NCBI RefSeq assembly: GCF_003797775.2
Contig: NZ_CP060725.1
Coordinates: 620,001 to 684,000, forward strand
Origin: Sphingopyxis sp. OPL5
GTDB taxonomy: Bacteria; Pseudomonadota; Alphaproteobacteria; Sphingomonadales; Sphingomonadaceae
Length of the DNA: 64,000 nucleotides
Direction of reading: 5' to 3'
Shown: piece by piece, positions 34,202-45,175 of the stretch
How positions within the stretch are numbered: position 1 is the stretch's first letter
Layout: each line of letters starts with the position of its first letter
Program-made: the position numbers and the translations under genes
Notes under the pieces: generated by a model
What the model was told of the DNA's origin: nothing
The model's input: the letters and a program-made list of their open reading frames with translations, nothing else
Databases searched by the model: none

Positions 34202-36496
34202 ATGGCGTTGGATATCTGGAAACTCGAAACCGGCGTCGGCGGCAGTGCTGCGGGTTATCCCGCCAGCTATCGCCTCCCCAACGGCAATTTCGTCGTCATC
34301 GTGAACGGCAGCTCCGGCATGGAGTACAGGACGTTCGATCTCTTTGGACGCCCCGTTTCCAGCGGCACGATCGACCCCGGTGGCTTCTTCGACATCGACT
34401 TCCATGACGACGGGGGTTTCTCGATACTCACGCGCGAGATCGTCAACAACAGCGACGTGCTCAACATGCGGCATTACAATGCCGCGATGGAACCGACCGG
34501 GCCGGCGATCCGCATCGCGACCGATTTCCTGCTGACCGGCAGCAATCGCCCCGCCACCATCGAAACGCTGCCCAACGGCACCTATGCCATCGTCTACTCG
34601 ATGCCCCCTGCCGACGGCGCGAATATCGCGCTCCGCATCGTTGGCGCGAATGGCGTTCCGGGCGACCCTATCCTGATCAACACCACGACGCCGGGCCATC
34701 AGCTCGACGCGCGGATCGCGACCAATGGCGACAATCTGTTCATCGCCTGGTGGGACCGCGAAACCGGCGATATCCGCGGTCAGATGATGACGCTGACCGG
34801 GCAACGGATCGGCAACGAATTTGCCGTGTCCACCGACGCCGGCGGCTCGTCGGGAAGAGCGCATGTCGAAACCTTTGCGAACGGCAATTACCTCGCGGTG
34901 TGGGAGTTCCAGGCGGCGAACGGCGGCTATTCGGCGCACGCGCAACTGTTCGATCCCGACGGCAATCCGATCGGCAGCGAATTTGTCGTCAACGAACGTT
35001 CCTCGGCGAGCGCCCCGAATATCACGATCCTGGAGGATGACAGTTTCATCATATCCTATGCCGGCAGCCAGGACGGCACCCCGGCCGCGGGCTTTCGCTG
35101 GTTCGACGCCGACGGCACGCCTCTGTCGGATTCGCTGCTGACCATCATGTTGCCGGGTTCTCAAACGTCGCTGGTACCGCTCGGCGACGGCCGCATCGCG
35201 GCCTTCGGCGTCGACAGCGGGCTGAGGTTGATCATCCTCGACACCCGCGGCGGTAATCTGAACGGCGACGAGGGCGACAATATCCTCGTCTCGAACGGTG
35301 TCGGCGATTCCACCATCTATGGCTTTGGCGGCAACGACCAGTTCTTCGGCAACGACGGTAACGATCTGTTCATCGGCGGCGCCGGCAACGACAGCTTCAA
35401 GGGCGGCCTTGGTCAAGACCGCTTCTATGGCGGCACCGGCGACGATGTCTATTATCTCACGGCATTCAGCGACAATATCCATCGCACCGTCTATTTCGAG
35501 AATCCCGACGAGGGCAACGACACCGTCATCACCCGCGGTTTCCACTATATGTACGCCAATGTCGAAAATGGCGTGATCGCCGAAGACGCGGGAACGTCCT
35601 GGCTCGTTGGCAACGCGTCCGACAATATCCTGACCGGCAATGATTCCGAGAATCTGTTGATCGGCGGCGGCGGCAACGACATCATTTACGGCGGCGGTTC
35701 GCGCATCGGCCATCCAGACCATGCGCGCGACAGCCTGTTCGGTGAAGCCGGCGACGATACCCTTTATGGCGGCATCGGCGTCGACTATCTCGCCGGCGGC
35801 ACGGGCAACGACAAGCTCTACGGCGGCGAGGACGCCGACGCGCTTTATGGCGAGGATGGCGACGATATCCTTGACGGCGGCGCAACCTTCGACACCGACA
35901 TCCTGGTCGGCGGCGCGGGCAACGACCAGCTGTTCGGCAATTCCGGGCTCAATGATTATGACCTGATGGACGGCGGTGCCGGCGACGACATCTATTATGT
36001 CGATACCGGCGCAGATCTGACCTTCGAGGCGGTCGGCGGCGGCAACGACACGGTGATTGCGGAAATCAACGTCCCCAATGCCGGCGTCTATCTTTACGCC
36101 AATGTCGAAAATCTCGAACTGCGCGGCACAACCGCATTCGGCGTCGGCAACGCCCTCGACAATCGGCTGACCGGCAATGCGGTCGCCAACTATCTGCTCG
36201 GCGGCGCAGGCAACGATATCTTGAACGGCAAGGGCGGCAATGACGTGCTGTTCGGCGAGGCCGGGGCGGACACATTTGTGTTCGAGCGCGGCACCGGCGG
36301 CGACGTGATCGGCGATTTCCTTCGCGGTACCGACAAGATCAACCTGGCGGCCTTCGGCTTCACAAGCTTCGCCGCGCTCAAGGCCGGGTTCAGTCAGGTG
36401 GGCAGCGACGGCGCGATCAATCTCGGCAACGGCGACTTCATCGTCCTGCACAATGTCAATCTCGGCCTGCTGAGCGCCAGCGATTTCATCCTTTAG
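34202..36496 (+). CDS. RTX calcium-binding protein, probable type I secretion substrate
   Basis: A 764-residue acidic protein with no signal peptide. Residues 1-350 are beta-rich, with repeated patterns ([28 protein letters not shown]) like a propeller. From about 355 on there are many glycine-aspartate nonapeptides, for example [20 protein letters not shown] and [20 protein letters not shown], which bind calcium outside the cell. The last part ([28 protein letters not shown]) matches the C-terminal secretion-signal region of M10-type RTX proteins. No enzyme domain and no ABC exporter are seen nearby. GGGAGAGGG precedes the ATG. Confidence 0.88.
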   Translation: MALDIWKLETGVGGSAAGYPASYRLPNGNFVVIVNGSSGMEYRTFDLFGRPVSSGTIDPGGFFDIDFHDDGGFSILTREIVNNSDVLNMRHYNAAMEPTGPAIRIATDFLLTGSNRPATIETLPNGTYAIVYSMPPADGANIALRIVGANGVPGDPILINTTTPGHQLDARIATNGDNLFIAWWDRETGDIRGQMMTLTGQRIGNEFAVSTDAGGSSGRAHVETFANGNYLAVWEFQAANGGYSAHAQLFDPDGNPIGSEFVVNERSSASAPNITILEDDSFIISYAGSQDGTPAAGFRWFDADGTPLSDSLLTIMLPGSQTSLVPLGDGRIAAFGVDSGLRLIILDTRGGNLNGDEGDNILVSNGVGDSTIYGFGGNDQFFGNDGNDLFIGGAGNDSFKGGLGQDRFYGGTGDDVYYLTAFSDNIHRTVYFENPDEGNDTVITRGFHYMYANVENGVIAEDAGTSWLVGNASDNILTGNDSENLLIGGGGNDIIYGGGSRIGHPDHARDSLFGEAGDDTLYGGIGVDYLAGGTGNDKLYGGEDADALYGEDGDDILDGGATFDTDILVGGAGNDQLFGNSGLNDYDLMDGGAGDDIYYVDTGADLTFEAVGGGNDTVIAEINVPNAGVYLYANVENLELRGTTAFGVGNALDNRLTGNAVANYLLGGAGNDILNGKGGNDVLFGEAGADTFVFERGTGGDVIGDFLRGTDKINLAAFGFTSFAALKAGFSQVGSDGAINLGNGDFIVLHNVNLGLLSASDFIL

Positions 36497-36843
36497 CCGC
36501 GCAGGATCTTCTCGATCTTCTTGCCCTTCGCCAGCTCGTCGATCAGCTTGTCGAGATAGCGGATCTCGCGCATCAGCGGCTCCTCGATCGTCTCGACGCG
36601 GATGCCGCAAATCACCCCGGTGATCAGCTCGCGCGCGGGATTGAGCTTGGGCGCCTGCGCAAAGAAATCCGTGAAACTCGTCGCCGCCGCGAGCTCGGCC
36701 TCCAGCGCCTTCTGGTCATAGCCCGTCAACCAGCGGAAAATCTCGTCGACCTCGGCCTTGGTGCGCCCCTTCTTCTCGGCCTTGGCGATATAATGCGGGT
36801 ACACGCTCGCGACGCTGATCGAATAGATGCGGTGTTGGGCCAT
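36493..36843 (-). CDS. DUF2200 family protein
   Basis: A 116-residue protein matching DUF2200: [28 protein letters not shown] at the start (family hallmark [14 protein letters not shown]), [13 protein letters not shown], and [20 protein letters not shown]. Function is unknown. It is convergent with the RTX gene, and the two stop codons overlap by two bases (TTTAG). Confidence 0.88.
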   Translation of the reverse strand: MAQHRIYSISVASVYPHYIAKAEKKGRTKAEVDEIFRWLTGYDQKALEAELAAATSFTDFFAQAPKLNPARELITGVICGIRVETIEEPLMREIRYLDKLIDELAKGKKIEKILRG

Positions 36844-36884
36844 GCGATCCTCCGACCCGCACGATACTCCCCTTGCCCATCCCC

Positions 36885-37045
36885 GTCACCCCGGACTTGA
36901 TCCGGAGACCCGCCGTCATCTGTCGGATTTGAGGTGGGAAGCTGCCGTTGGCTACAACTCCAGTACCCCGGCGAAGGCCGGGGCCCAGGGCTGTGGAGAG
37001 CAGGCGTTTGCTAGCTCCGCTCTGGACCCCGGCCTCCGCCGGGAT
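36885..37045. repeat. Palindromic repeats (family D) between DUF2200 and serB
   Basis: GTCACCCCGGACTTGATCCGG (one half unit), then ACCCCGGCGAAGGCCGGGGCC with, 50 bases on, GGACCCCGGCCTCCGCCGGGAT. Nothing coding is seen here. Confidence 0.75.
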
Positions 37046-37079
37046 ACGGTAGAAGCCGGTCGAAACTCGCCGCTCGCCG

Positions 37080-37964
37080 CTACCCCATCACCCACTGCCG
37101 CCGCGGATAACCCTGCGCCCACAGCAATGCCGTCAGGTCATGGTGCCGGATCACCGCCGCCGCCGCCGCGCCCGCCGACGGGTGCGGATAATAGCCCACG
37201 CCCAGTCCCGCCGCGGTGATCATCGGGATGTCGTTGGCGCCGTCGCCGACCGCCAGCGTCTCGGCGAGCGGCAGGCCGTGCTTCGCGGCCTCGGCCTTCA
37301 ACGTTTCCAGCTTCGCGGCGCTGTCGACGATCGGCTCGAGCACCCGGCCCGACAATTTTCCGCCCGAAATCTCCAGATGGTTGGCGACCACCTTGTCGAA
37401 GCCGATCGCCTCCCCCACCGGGTCGGCAAAGGCGGTGAAGCCCCCCGACACCAGCACCGAATAAGCGCCATGCGCCTTCATCGTCTGGATCAGCGTCCGC
37501 GCGCCGCGGGTCAGCCGCACCCGTTCCATCCGGCATTCGGCGAGCACGCCTTCGGCGAGGCCCCCGAGCAGCCCGACACGCTCGAACAGCGCGGCGCGGA
37601 AATCCAGTTCGCCGCGCATCGCACGCGCGGTGATCGCGGCGATCTGGTCCTTGATCCCGGCATAATCGGCGAGTTCGTCGATGCATTCGACGGTGATCAT
37701 CGTCGAATCCATGTCGGCGACGATCAATTTCTTGGTGCGGTCGCCCAGCGGCTGGACGACGACGTCGAGCGCGCCATGGTCCATCTTCGCCAGTTCCTCG
37801 CGCGCGCTGACCAGGCTGCCCTGGAAGACGATATCGGCGGCATCGCCGACGTCGAGCCAGTGCGGCGCGCCGACCTCGTGCCCCGTCGCATCAAGCCGGT
37901 CGATAGCCTCGCGAACCACCTCGTCGGTCAGCTTCCCGGCTGCTATCAGCGTCGCAACGAACAT
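37080..37964 (-). CDS. serB: Phosphoserine phosphatase
   Basis: A 294-residue HAD-family phosphatase that makes serine from phosphoserine. Catalytic [17 protein letters not shown] gives the D-x-D nucleophile motif, VSGGFTAFA the second motif with Ser, and [12 protein letters not shown] the acidic metal-binding motif. The N-terminal about 75 residues are the usual ACT-like extension. AAGGAG lies well placed before the ATG at 37964. The start codon overlaps that of miaA on the other strand (CATG). Confidence 0.95.
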   Translation of the reverse strand: MFVATLIAAGKLTDEVVREAIDRLDATGHEVGAPHWLDVGDAADIVFQGSLVSAREELAKMDHGALDVVVQPLGDRTKKLIVADMDSTMITVECIDELADYAGIKDQIAAITARAMRGELDFRAALFERVGLLGGLAEGVLAECRMERVRLTRGARTLIQTMKAHGAYSVLVSGGFTAFADPVGEAIGFDKVVANHLEISGGKLSGRVLEPIVDSAAKLETLKAEAAKHGLPLAETLAVGDGANDIPMITAAGLGVGYYPHPSAGAAAAAVIRHHDLTALLWAQGYPRRQWVMG

Positions 37965-38934
37965 GGCATCTCCTTCACTCTCTTCGGCCGCGAGGCCGCC
38001 CATCGCGCTTATCGCCGGACCGACCGCCAGCGGCAAGAGCGCTTTGGCGGTGGCGCTTGCGAAGGCCCTTCGCGACGTCGGCACCAACGGCGTCGTGATC
38101 AACGCCGACGCCAGCCAGGTCTATGCCGACCTCGCCATCCTCTCGGCGCGTCCCTCGACCGAAGAGATGGCGGGGATTCCCCACCGCCTCTTCGGCCATA
38201 TCGACGGCGCCGAGGCGCATAACGCCGCACGCTGGGCCGACGAGGCGCGCGCGGCCATCTCGGACGCCCAAGCCGCGGATATGGTTCCCATCCTCGTCGG
38301 CGGCACCGGCCTTTATCTGCGCAGCCTGCTCTACGGCATCGCCCCCGTCCCCGAAATCGATCCCGCAGTGCGCGAGGCGGTGCGCGCGATGGACGTCGCC
38401 GACGCCCACGCCGCGCTCGCCGCCGCCGACCCCGCCGCCGCCGCGCGGCTGAACCCCGCCGACCGCACCCGCGTCGCCCGCGCGCTCGAGGTCGTCCGCT
38501 CGACCGGCCGCACCCTCGCCGACTGGCAGGCGGCGCAGGCGGGCGGCATCGCGGGCGAGATCGCGCTCGCCCCCTTCCTCCTGCTCCCACCGCGCGACTG
38601 GCTGCGCGAGCGCTGCGACCTGCGGCTCGACGCGATGTTCGACGGCGGCGCGATCGCCGAGGTCGAGGCTTTGCTGGCGCGCCGCCTCGATCCCGATCTC
38701 CCCGTCATGCGCGCGATCGGCGTGCCCCAGATCGCGCAATATCTGCGCGGCGAGATCGACCGCGCCGAAGCCCTCACCCTCGCCCAGGCCGCCACCCGCC
38801 AATATGCCAAGCGCCAGTTTACGTGGTTCCGCCACCAGCCACCCGCCGACTGGCCACGCCATACAGAATCATTAAACAAGGATTCTATCAACAAAATAGC
38901 AATTATATTACGTGATATGCTGTTGACAGGATAG
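37963..38934 (+). CDS. miaA: tRNA dimethylallyltransferase
   Basis: A 323-residue MiaA, which prenylates A37 in tRNAs reading UNN codons. The P-loop [55 protein letters not shown] and late [14 protein letters not shown] are all present. No other ATG, GTG or TTG lies in frame before the P-loop, so the start at 37963 is forced; no clear Shine-Dalgarno precedes it. The last 25 residues ([16 protein letters not shown]) are AT-rich and unlike the body of the gene. Confidence 0.94.
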   Translation: MASPSLSSAARPPIALIAGPTASGKSALAVALAKALRDVGTNGVVINADASQVYADLAILSARPSTEEMAGIPHRLFGHIDGAEAHNAARWADEARAAISDAQAADMVPILVGGTGLYLRSLLYGIAPVPEIDPAVREAVRAMDVADAHAALAAADPAAAARLNPADRTRVARALEVVRSTGRTLADWQAAQAGGIAGEIALAPFLLLPPRDWLRERCDLRLDAMFDGGAIAEVEALLARRLDPDLPVMRAIGVPQIAQYLRGEIDRAEALTLAQAATRQYAKRQFTWFRHQPPADWPRHTESLNKDSINKIAIILRDMLLTG

Positions 38935-38938
38935 AATC
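38881..38938. repeat. 9-bp inverted repeat at the AT-rich end of miaA
   Basis: GATTCTATC at 38881-38889 is inverted as GATAGAATC at 38930-38938. The 40 bases between are AT-rich, unlike the surrounding DNA, and end with TTGACA. Confidence 0.6.
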
Positions 38939-38951
38939 ATATACCTATTGC
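38923..38951 (+). promoter_or_regulatory. Candidate promoter of the ilvBN operon
   Basis: TTGACA at 38923-38928 and TATTGC at 38946-38951 are 17 bases apart, a sigma-70-like pair. Transcription would start about 60 bases before the ilvB GTG. The hairpin GCGCACAA/TTGTGCGC at 38968-38992 would lie in the leader. No leader peptide rich in Ile, Leu or Val was seen. Confidence 0.35.
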
Positions 38952-38967
38952 CCGCCGACCTGTTGCA

Positions 38968-38992
38968 GCGCACAAGCCTCGCCTTTGTGCGC
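38968..38992 (+). promoter_or_regulatory. Perfect 8-bp hairpin in the ilvB leader
   Basis: GCGCACAA at 38968-38975 and TTGTGCGC at 38985-38992 pair around 9 bases. It lies 28 bases before the ilvB start. No T-run follows, so it is more likely an operator or leader structure than a terminator. Confidence 0.45.
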
Positions 38993-39019
38993 AACGATCG
39001 AGAAACGAGGAGTATAGTC

Positions 39020-40774
39020 GTGACGGAAATGAGTGGTGCCGACATGGTGGTTCAGGCGCTGGTCGACCTCGGGGTCGACACGGTGTTCGGCTATCCGGGC
39101 GGCGCGGTCCTTCCCATCTATGACGCGCTCTACAAGCACCCGACGATCAAGCACATTCTCGTCCGCCACGAACAGGCGGCGACGCATGCGGCGGAGGGTT
39201 ATGCACGCTCGACCGGCAAGCCCGGCGTCGTGCTCGTCACTTCTGGACCCGGCGCGACCAACGCCGTCACCGGCATCACCGACGCGCTGATGGATTCGAT
39301 CCCGATGATCGTGCTCACCGGCCAGGTGTCGACCGCCTTGATCGGCACCGACGCCTTTCAGGAATGCGACACCGTCGGCATCACCCGCCACTGCACCAAG
39401 CATAATTATCTGGTGATGGACCCCGAACGCCTCGGCCCGATCCTGCACGAGGCTTTCTATATCGCCACCCACGGCCGCCCCGGCCCGGTCGTGATCGACA
39501 TCCCCAAGAATGTGCAGGTCGCCACCGGCAATTATGTCATCCCCGAAAAGATCGCGCACAAAAGCTATCGCCCGCAGGTCGAACCCGACGCCGATGCGAT
39601 CGCCGAAGCCGTCGCGCTGATCGCTGCGGCCGAACGACCGGTCTTCTACACCGGCGGCGGCGTCATCAACGCCGGCCCCGACGCCAGCGCCGCGCTGCGT
39701 CAGTTGGTGTCGCTGACCGGCGCGCCGGTCACCTCGACCCTGATGGGCCTCGGCGCCTTCCCGTGCGACGATCCCAAATGGCTCGGCATGCTCGGCATGC
39801 ACGGCACCTATGAATCGAACATGGCGATGAACCGCGCCGACCTGATCATCGCGGTCGGCGCGCGCTTCGACGACCGCGTCACCGGCCGCCTCGACGCCTT
39901 CGCGCCCGAAGCGAAAAAGATCCACATCGACATCGACCGCAGCTCGATCAACAAGATCGTCGCCGTAGACCTCGCCGTCGTCGGCGACGCCGGCCGCGCC
40001 CTCGACGCGATCATCGCGGGCTGGCAGGACGCGGGCCACAAGGCGCGCGATCTGGGCGAATGGTGGCGCCGCATCGACGGCTGGCGCGCAACGCGCTGCC
40101 TCGACTTCCCCGAAAAGAAGGAAGACGCCGCCGAAATCATGCCGCAGCGCGCGGTCCGCGCGCTGTTCGACGCGACCCGCGGTCGCGACCCGATCATCAC
40201 CACCGAGGTCGGCCAGCACCAGATGTGGGCGGCGCAGCATTTCGGCTTTTCGGCCCCCAACCGCTGGCTCACCAGCGGCGGGCTCGGTACGATGGGTTAC
40301 GGTTTCCCCGCCGCGGTCGGCGCGCAGATCGCGCACCCGAACCGCCTCGTCATCTGCGTCGCGGGCGAAGCCAGCATCCAGATGAATATCCAGGAAATGA
40401 GCACGGTCAGCCAGTACCGGCTGCCGGTGAAGATCTTCATCCTCAACAATGAATATATGGGCATGGTCCGCCAGTGGCAGGAACTGACCTATGAAAGCCG
40501 CTATTCGAACAGCTATTCGGACAGCCTGCCCGATTTCGTGAAGCTCGCCGAAGCCTATGGCTGGACGGGCCTGCGCATCGACACGCTCGGCGACCTCGAG
40601 GACGGCATCGCGAAGATGATCGACACCCCGGGACCGGTGATCGTCGACTGCCGCGTCGCCAAGCTCGCCAACTGCTTCCCGATGATCCCGTCGGGCGCCG
40701 CCCACACCGAAATGCTCCTCCAGCCGAGCGACGTCACCGGCACGATGGACGACGAAGCCAAGGCACTGGTGTAA
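39020..40774 (+). CDS. ilvB: Acetolactate synthase large (catalytic) subunit
   Basis: A 584-residue thiamine-diphosphate enzyme, first step of valine/leucine/isoleucine synthesis. The catalytic Glu is in VRHEQAATHAAEGYAR; FAD-region and ThDP-binding motifs follow, with metal site GEASIQMNIQEM and ILNNEYMGMVRQWQ. The usual Asp of the GD(G/A)S motif is Glu here, a substitution seen in other alphaproteobacteria. The GTG at 39020 is preceded by GAGGAG; the ATG three codons later is an alternative. ilvN follows after 3 bases. Confidence 0.95.
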   Translation: MTEMSGADMVVQALVDLGVDTVFGYPGGAVLPIYDALYKHPTIKHILVRHEQAATHAAEGYARSTGKPGVVLVTSGPGATNAVTGITDALMDSIPMIVLTGQVSTALIGTDAFQECDTVGITRHCTKHNYLVMDPERLGPILHEAFYIATHGRPGPVVIDIPKNVQVATGNYVIPEKIAHKSYRPQVEPDADAIAEAVALIAAAERPVFYTGGGVINAGPDASAALRQLVSLTGAPVTSTLMGLGAFPCDDPKWLGMLGMHGTYESNMAMNRADLIIAVGARFDDRVTGRLDAFAPEAKKIHIDIDRSSINKIVAVDLAVVGDAGRALDAIIAGWQDAGHKARDLGEWWRRIDGWRATRCLDFPEKKEDAAEIMPQRAVRALFDATRGRDPIITTEVGQHQMWAAQHFGFSAPNRWLTSGGLGTMGYGFPAAVGAQIAHPNRLVICVAGEASIQMNIQEMSTVSQYRLPVKIFILNNEYMGMVRQWQELTYESRYSNSYSDSLPDFVKLAEAYGWTGLRIDTLGDLEDGIAKMIDTPGPVIVDCRVAKLANCFPMIPSGAAHTEMLLQPSDVTGTMDDEAKALV

Positions 40775-40777
40775 GAC

Positions 40778-41293
40778 ATGAAAATCAAAACCGAAGCGGG
40801 CGAGCGCCATGTGCTCGCCGTCACCGTCGACAACGAGGCGGGCATCCTCGCCAAGATCACCGGGCTGTTCTCGGCGCGCGGTTATAATATCGAAAGCCTG
40901 ACCGTCGCCGACATCAGCGCCGACCATGCGCTGTCGCGGATCACCATCGTCACCTCGGGCCCGCCTGCGGTGATCGACCAGATCATCGCGCAACTCGACC
41001 GGCTCGTGCCCGTCCACAATGTCGTCGACCTCGCCGACCAGGGCGCGCATGTCGAACGCGAGATCGCGCTCGTCAAAGTCGCGGGCACCGGCGAAAAGCG
41101 CATCGAGGCGCTGCGCCTTGCCGACGTCTTCCGCGCCAAGGTGGTCGACACCACGCTGACCAGCTTCATCTTCGAAATCACCGGGAACAGCGACAAGGTC
41201 GACCGCTTCATCGCGCTGATGCGCGAATGCGGGCTGGTCGAAGTCGGCCGCACCGGCGTCGTCGCCATCGCCCGCGGGGCGGAGGCGGTTTAG
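40778..41293 (+). CDS. ilvN: Acetolactate synthase small (regulatory) subunit
   Basis: A 171-residue ACT-domain protein. The N-terminal ACT domain reads AVTVDNEAGILAKITGLFSARGYNIESLTV, the feedback valine-binding part. The C-terminal domain includes EIALVKVAG and FIFEITGNSDKVDRFIALM. It activates the large subunit and makes it sensitive to valine. It follows ilvB by 3 bases and shares its promoter. Confidence 0.96.
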   Translation: MKIKTEAGERHVLAVTVDNEAGILAKITGLFSARGYNIESLTVADISADHALSRITIVTSGPPAVIDQIIAQLDRLVPVHNVVDLADQGAHVEREIALVKVAGTGEKRIEALRLADVFRAKVVDTTLTSFIFEITGNSDKVDRFIALMRECGLVEVGRTGVVAIARGAEAV

Positions 41294-41306
41294 GAATTTT
41301 CACACC

Positions 41307-41386
41307 CGTCATCCCGGCGAAGGCCGGGATCTCACCCTCGCGGCCTGCCGCACCGTCGAGATCCCGGCCTTCGCCGGGATGACGAA
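41307..41386. repeat. Intergenic palindromic repeat (family D)
   Basis: CCGTCATCCCGGCGAAGGCCGGGATCTC and its inverse GAGATCCCGGCCTTCGCCGGGATGACG lie between ilvN and ilvC. The arms match over about 25 bases. Confidence 0.9.
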
Positions 41387-41394
41387 TTAATTGA

Positions 41395-42456
<1,062 letters not shown>

Positions 42457-42472
42457 CGTCGGCGACAAGCCC

Positions 42473-42607
42473 GATCCTCCCCATCGCGAAGCGTTGGGGA
42501 GGGGGACCGCCGCGAAGCGGTGGTGGAGGGGTTCGACGCCAGCGTTATTACCCCTCCGTCAGCGCTCCGCGCTGCCACCTCCCCATCGCTCCGCGACAGG
42601 GAGGATC
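42473..42607. repeat. Long intergenic repeat (family B)
   Basis: GATCCTCCCCATCGCGAAGCGTTGGGGAGGGGGACCGC with its inverse, ending CCTCCCCATCGCTCCGCGACAGGGAGGATC, downstream of ilvC. Inner halves GGTGGAGGGG and CCCCTCCGTC are inverted. Confidence 0.85.
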
Positions 42608-42650
42608 GCACGGCCTTCCGCAATCGCAGGCAAAGAGCTAGGACCGCGGC

Positions 42651-43250
42651 ATGTCCTCCGACCTCGCCTTCGCCTGTCCATGCGGCACCGTTTCCGGCAC
42701 CCTCCTCAACGTCGGTCCGGACCAGGGCGACCATGTCATATGCCATTGCACCGACTGCCAGGACCTGACGCGCCACCTCGGCCACGCGAACCGCGTGCTC
42801 GACGCGCACGGCGGCAGCGCGCTCTACCAGTCGCGCTGCGCAAAAATGCGCCTCGACACCGGCCGCGAGCGGCTCGCCTGCGTCCATCTGACCGACAAGC
42901 CGACGCTGCGCTGGTATGCGACCTGCTGCGGCATGCCCTTGTTCAACAGCTATGCGAACGGCAAAATCCCCTACATCACCACCCAGCTCGCCGCTTGCGA
43001 CCCGGCGACGCGCGACACGCTGGTCGGCCCGCCGCTTGGCCACCTCTTCACGCAGGACGGCATCGGCGACACCGGCGCGCTGCCCAAGATGAGCATGGGC
43101 CAGCTGATGCGCCGCTTCTTCCCGCGGATGATCAAGGACATGCTCTCGGGCGATCGCCGCCGCTGCGAACTGTTCGACACCCGGACGCTCGAACCGATCG
43201 CCACGCCGCACCGCCTGACCGGCGAAGAGCGGCGGGCCTTGCGCCGCTAA
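42651..43250 (+). CDS. DUF6151 / GFA-like zinc-binding protein
   Basis: A 199-residue protein. The N-terminal part has FACPCGTVSGTLL and ICHCTDCQDLTRHLG, a Cys arrangement like the zinc site of GFA (glutathione-dependent formaldehyde-activating/CENP-V) proteins; later RWYATCCGMPLFNSY adds a further Cys pair. Length and pattern fit the DUF6151 group. Function is unknown. It lies alone between two repeats. Confidence 0.75.
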   Translation: MSSDLAFACPCGTVSGTLLNVGPDQGDHVICHCTDCQDLTRHLGHANRVLDAHGGSALYQSRCAKMRLDTGRERLACVHLTDKPTLRWYATCCGMPLFNSYANGKIPYITTQLAACDPATRDTLVGPPLGHLFTQDGIGDTGALPKMSMGQLMRRFFPRMIKDMLSGDRRRCELFDTRTLEPIATPHRLTGEERRALRR

Positions 43251-43254
43251 ACTT

Positions 43255-43330
43255 CGTCATTGCGAGCGAAGCGAAGCAATCCAGAGCGGATTACGCGACT
43301 CTGGATTGCTTCGCTTCGCTCGCAATGACG
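43255..43330. repeat. Intergenic palindromic repeat (family A)
   Basis: CGTCATTGCGAGCGAAGCGAAGCAATCCAG and the inverse CTGGATTGCTTCGCTTCGCTCGCAATGACG pair over 30 bases; only about 16 bases separate the arms. It ends 13 bases before the bioF start and could affect its expression. Confidence 0.92.
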
Positions 43331-43343
43331 AATGAGGATTAGG

Positions 43344-44480
43344 ATGCCAAACGCCCCCTTCGCCGCCCACCACGCCGACCTCGCCGCACTCGCGGCGGAC
43401 GACCGCCGCCGCACCCTCGTGCCGCGCGCCGGCATCGACTTCGCCTCGAACGATTATCTCGCCCTCGCCGGCTCCTACGTCCTCAACGAAGCCGTCGCGC
43501 AGGGCCTCCAGCGCGGCCTGCCCGCCGGCTCGGGCGGCTCGCGCCTGCTGCGCGGCAACCACGAAGAGCATGAAGCATTGGAGGCCCACGCCGCGCGCCA
43601 CTACGGCAGCCAGGCGGCGCTGTTCTTCCCCACCGGCTTCGCCGCCAACGCCGCGCTCTTCGCGACGCTGCCGCAGCGCGGCGACCTCATCGTCCACGAC
43701 GAGCTCATCCACGCCAGCGCCCACGACGGCATGAAACTCGGCCGCGCCGACCGCGCCGCCGCCGCGCACAACGACCCGCAGGCCTTCGACGACGCGATCG
43801 CCGGCTGGCGCGCCAGGGGAGGCACCGGCACCGCGTGGATCGCGGTCGAAAGCCTCTATTCGATGGACGGCGACCGCGCCCCGCTGGCCGACCTCGCCGC
43901 GGTCGCCGACCGCCACGACGCGGTGCTGATCGTCGACGAGGCGCACGCCACCGGCGTCTACGGCCCCGCCGGCGCCGGCCTCGCCCACGCGCTGGCGCCG
44001 CGCGACAATCTCATCACCCTCCACACCTGCGGCAAGGCGCTCGGCTGCGAAGGCGCCCTGCTCTGCGGTCCCGCGATCGTGCGCGATTTCATCGTCAACC
44101 GCGGCCGCCCCTTCATCTTCTCGACCGCCCCTTCGCCGCTGATGGCCTGGCTCGTGCGCCAGGCGCTCGAAATCGTCGCGGGCGAACCCGAACGCGCAGC
44201 GCGCCTCCACGACCTCGTTGCCCACGCCGAAACCCGCCTCGCCGCGCTCGGCCTGCCCGCCAGCGGCAGCCAGATCATCCCGGTCGTCATCGGCGACAAC
44301 GCGCGCACGATGCGCATCGCCGGCGCGCTGCAGGAAGCCGGGTTCGACGTCCGCGGCATCCGCCCTCCCACCGTCCCGCACGGCACCGCGCGCCTGCGCA
44401 TCGCGATCACCCTCAACGTCGGCGAGGCCGACATCGACCGCATGACCGACACCCTCGCCGCCGCGATGGCCGACGCCTGA
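43344..44480 (+). CDS. bioF: 8-Amino-7-oxononanoate synthase
   Basis: A 378-residue PLP enzyme (alpha-oxoamine synthase) that joins pimeloyl-ACP/CoA with alanine in biotin synthesis. Family motifs are [47 protein letters not shown] and the PLP-binding Lys in [14 protein letters not shown] sequence (LHTCGKALG). It is the first gene of bioF-bioD-bioA. Start at 43344 has GAGG in range; 43332 is less likely. Confidence 0.93.
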   Translation: MPNAPFAAHHADLAALAADDRRRTLVPRAGIDFASNDYLALAGSYVLNEAVAQGLQRGLPAGSGGSRLLRGNHEEHEALEAHAARHYGSQAALFFPTGFAANAALFATLPQRGDLIVHDELIHASAHDGMKLGRADRAAAAHNDPQAFDDAIAGWRARGGTGTAWIAVESLYSMDGDRAPLADLAAVADRHDAVLIVDEAHATGVYGPAGAGLAHALAPRDNLITLHTCGKALGCEGALLCGPAIVRDFIVNRGRPFIFSTAPSPLMAWLVRQALEIVAGEPERAARLHDLVAHAETRLAALGLPASGSQIIPVVIGDNARTMRIAGALQEAGFDVRGIRPPTVPHGTARLRIAITLNVGEADIDRMTDTLAAAMADA

Positions 44481-45088
44481 TGCCGCGCTTCGTCGTCACC
44501 GGCACCGACACCGGCATCGGCAAGACCGTCTTTGCCGCCGCGCTCGCGGGAGCGACCGGCGCCCCCTATTGGAAACCGGTGCAGGCTGGCCTCGACGACG
44601 AAACCGACAGCGAGGTCGTCGCCCGCCTCGCCAACGTCGCGGTAGTGCCCGAGGCCTACCGCCTCGTCACCCCCGCCTCACCCCACCGCGCCGCCGAGAT
44701 CGACGGCGTGACCATCGACCCCGACCAGCTCACACCCCCCCAAGGCGACCTGATCGTCGAAGGCGCCGGCGGCGCCCTCGTCCCGCTCACCCGCACCCTG
44801 CTCTACGCCGACCTGTTCGCGCGCTGGCAGATTCCGGTGATTATCTGCGCGCGGACCAGCCTCGGCACGATCAACCACAGCCTGCTCACGATCGAGGCGC
44901 TCCGCGCCCGCGACGTTCCGATCCACGGCCTCGCCTTCCTCGGCGACGCGGTCGAAGACAGTGAGGCAATCATTGCGGAGATATCGGGCGTCCGCCGCCT
45001 CGGCCGCCTGCCGATCGTCGATCCACTAACGCCGGAAAATCTTGCACGCGCATTTGCAGCAAACTTCGACCTGGCGGATTTCGGCTAA
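44480..45088 (+). CDS. bioD: Dethiobiotin synthetase
   Basis: A 202-residue P-loop enzyme that closes the ureido ring of dethiobiotin. [19 protein letters not shown] is the ATP-binding motif, then [29 protein letters not shown] and [18 protein letters not shown]. The ATG overlaps the bioF stop by one base (TGATG), so the two are translationally coupled. A family D repeat separates it from bioA. Confidence 0.94.
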   Translation: MPRFVVTGTDTGIGKTVFAAALAGATGAPYWKPVQAGLDDETDSEVVARLANVAVVPEAYRLVTPASPHRAAEIDGVTIDPDQLTPPQGDLIVEGAGGALVPLTRTLLYADLFARWQIPVIICARTSLGTINHSLLTIEALRARDVPIHGLAFLGDAVEDSEAIIAEISGVRRLGRLPIVDPLTPENLARAFAANFDLADFG

Positions 45089-45096
45089 CCCCTCGT

Positions 45097-45160
45097 GTTC
45101 CCCGGCGAAAGCCGGGGTCCATGGAAGCGTCGCACTGGCCCCGGCTTTCGCCGGGGAACA
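45097..45160. repeat. Intergenic palindromic repeat (family D)
   Basis: TTCCCCGGCGAAAGCCGGGGTCCA and its inverse TGGCCCCGGCTTTCGCCGGGGAAC lie between bioD and bioA. Confidence 0.85.
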
Positions 45161-45175
45161 TAACGGACATAAGCA

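Noticed and set aside
34157..36610. Very long minus-strand frame opposite the RTX gene
   Set aside because: Created by the periodic GGxGxD codons read backwards; no motifs.
40360..40400. Glu instead of Asp in the ThDP metal motif of IlvB
   Set aside because: The GEAS variant is known to me from other alphaproteobacterial acetolactate synthases, so not a sign of inactivation.
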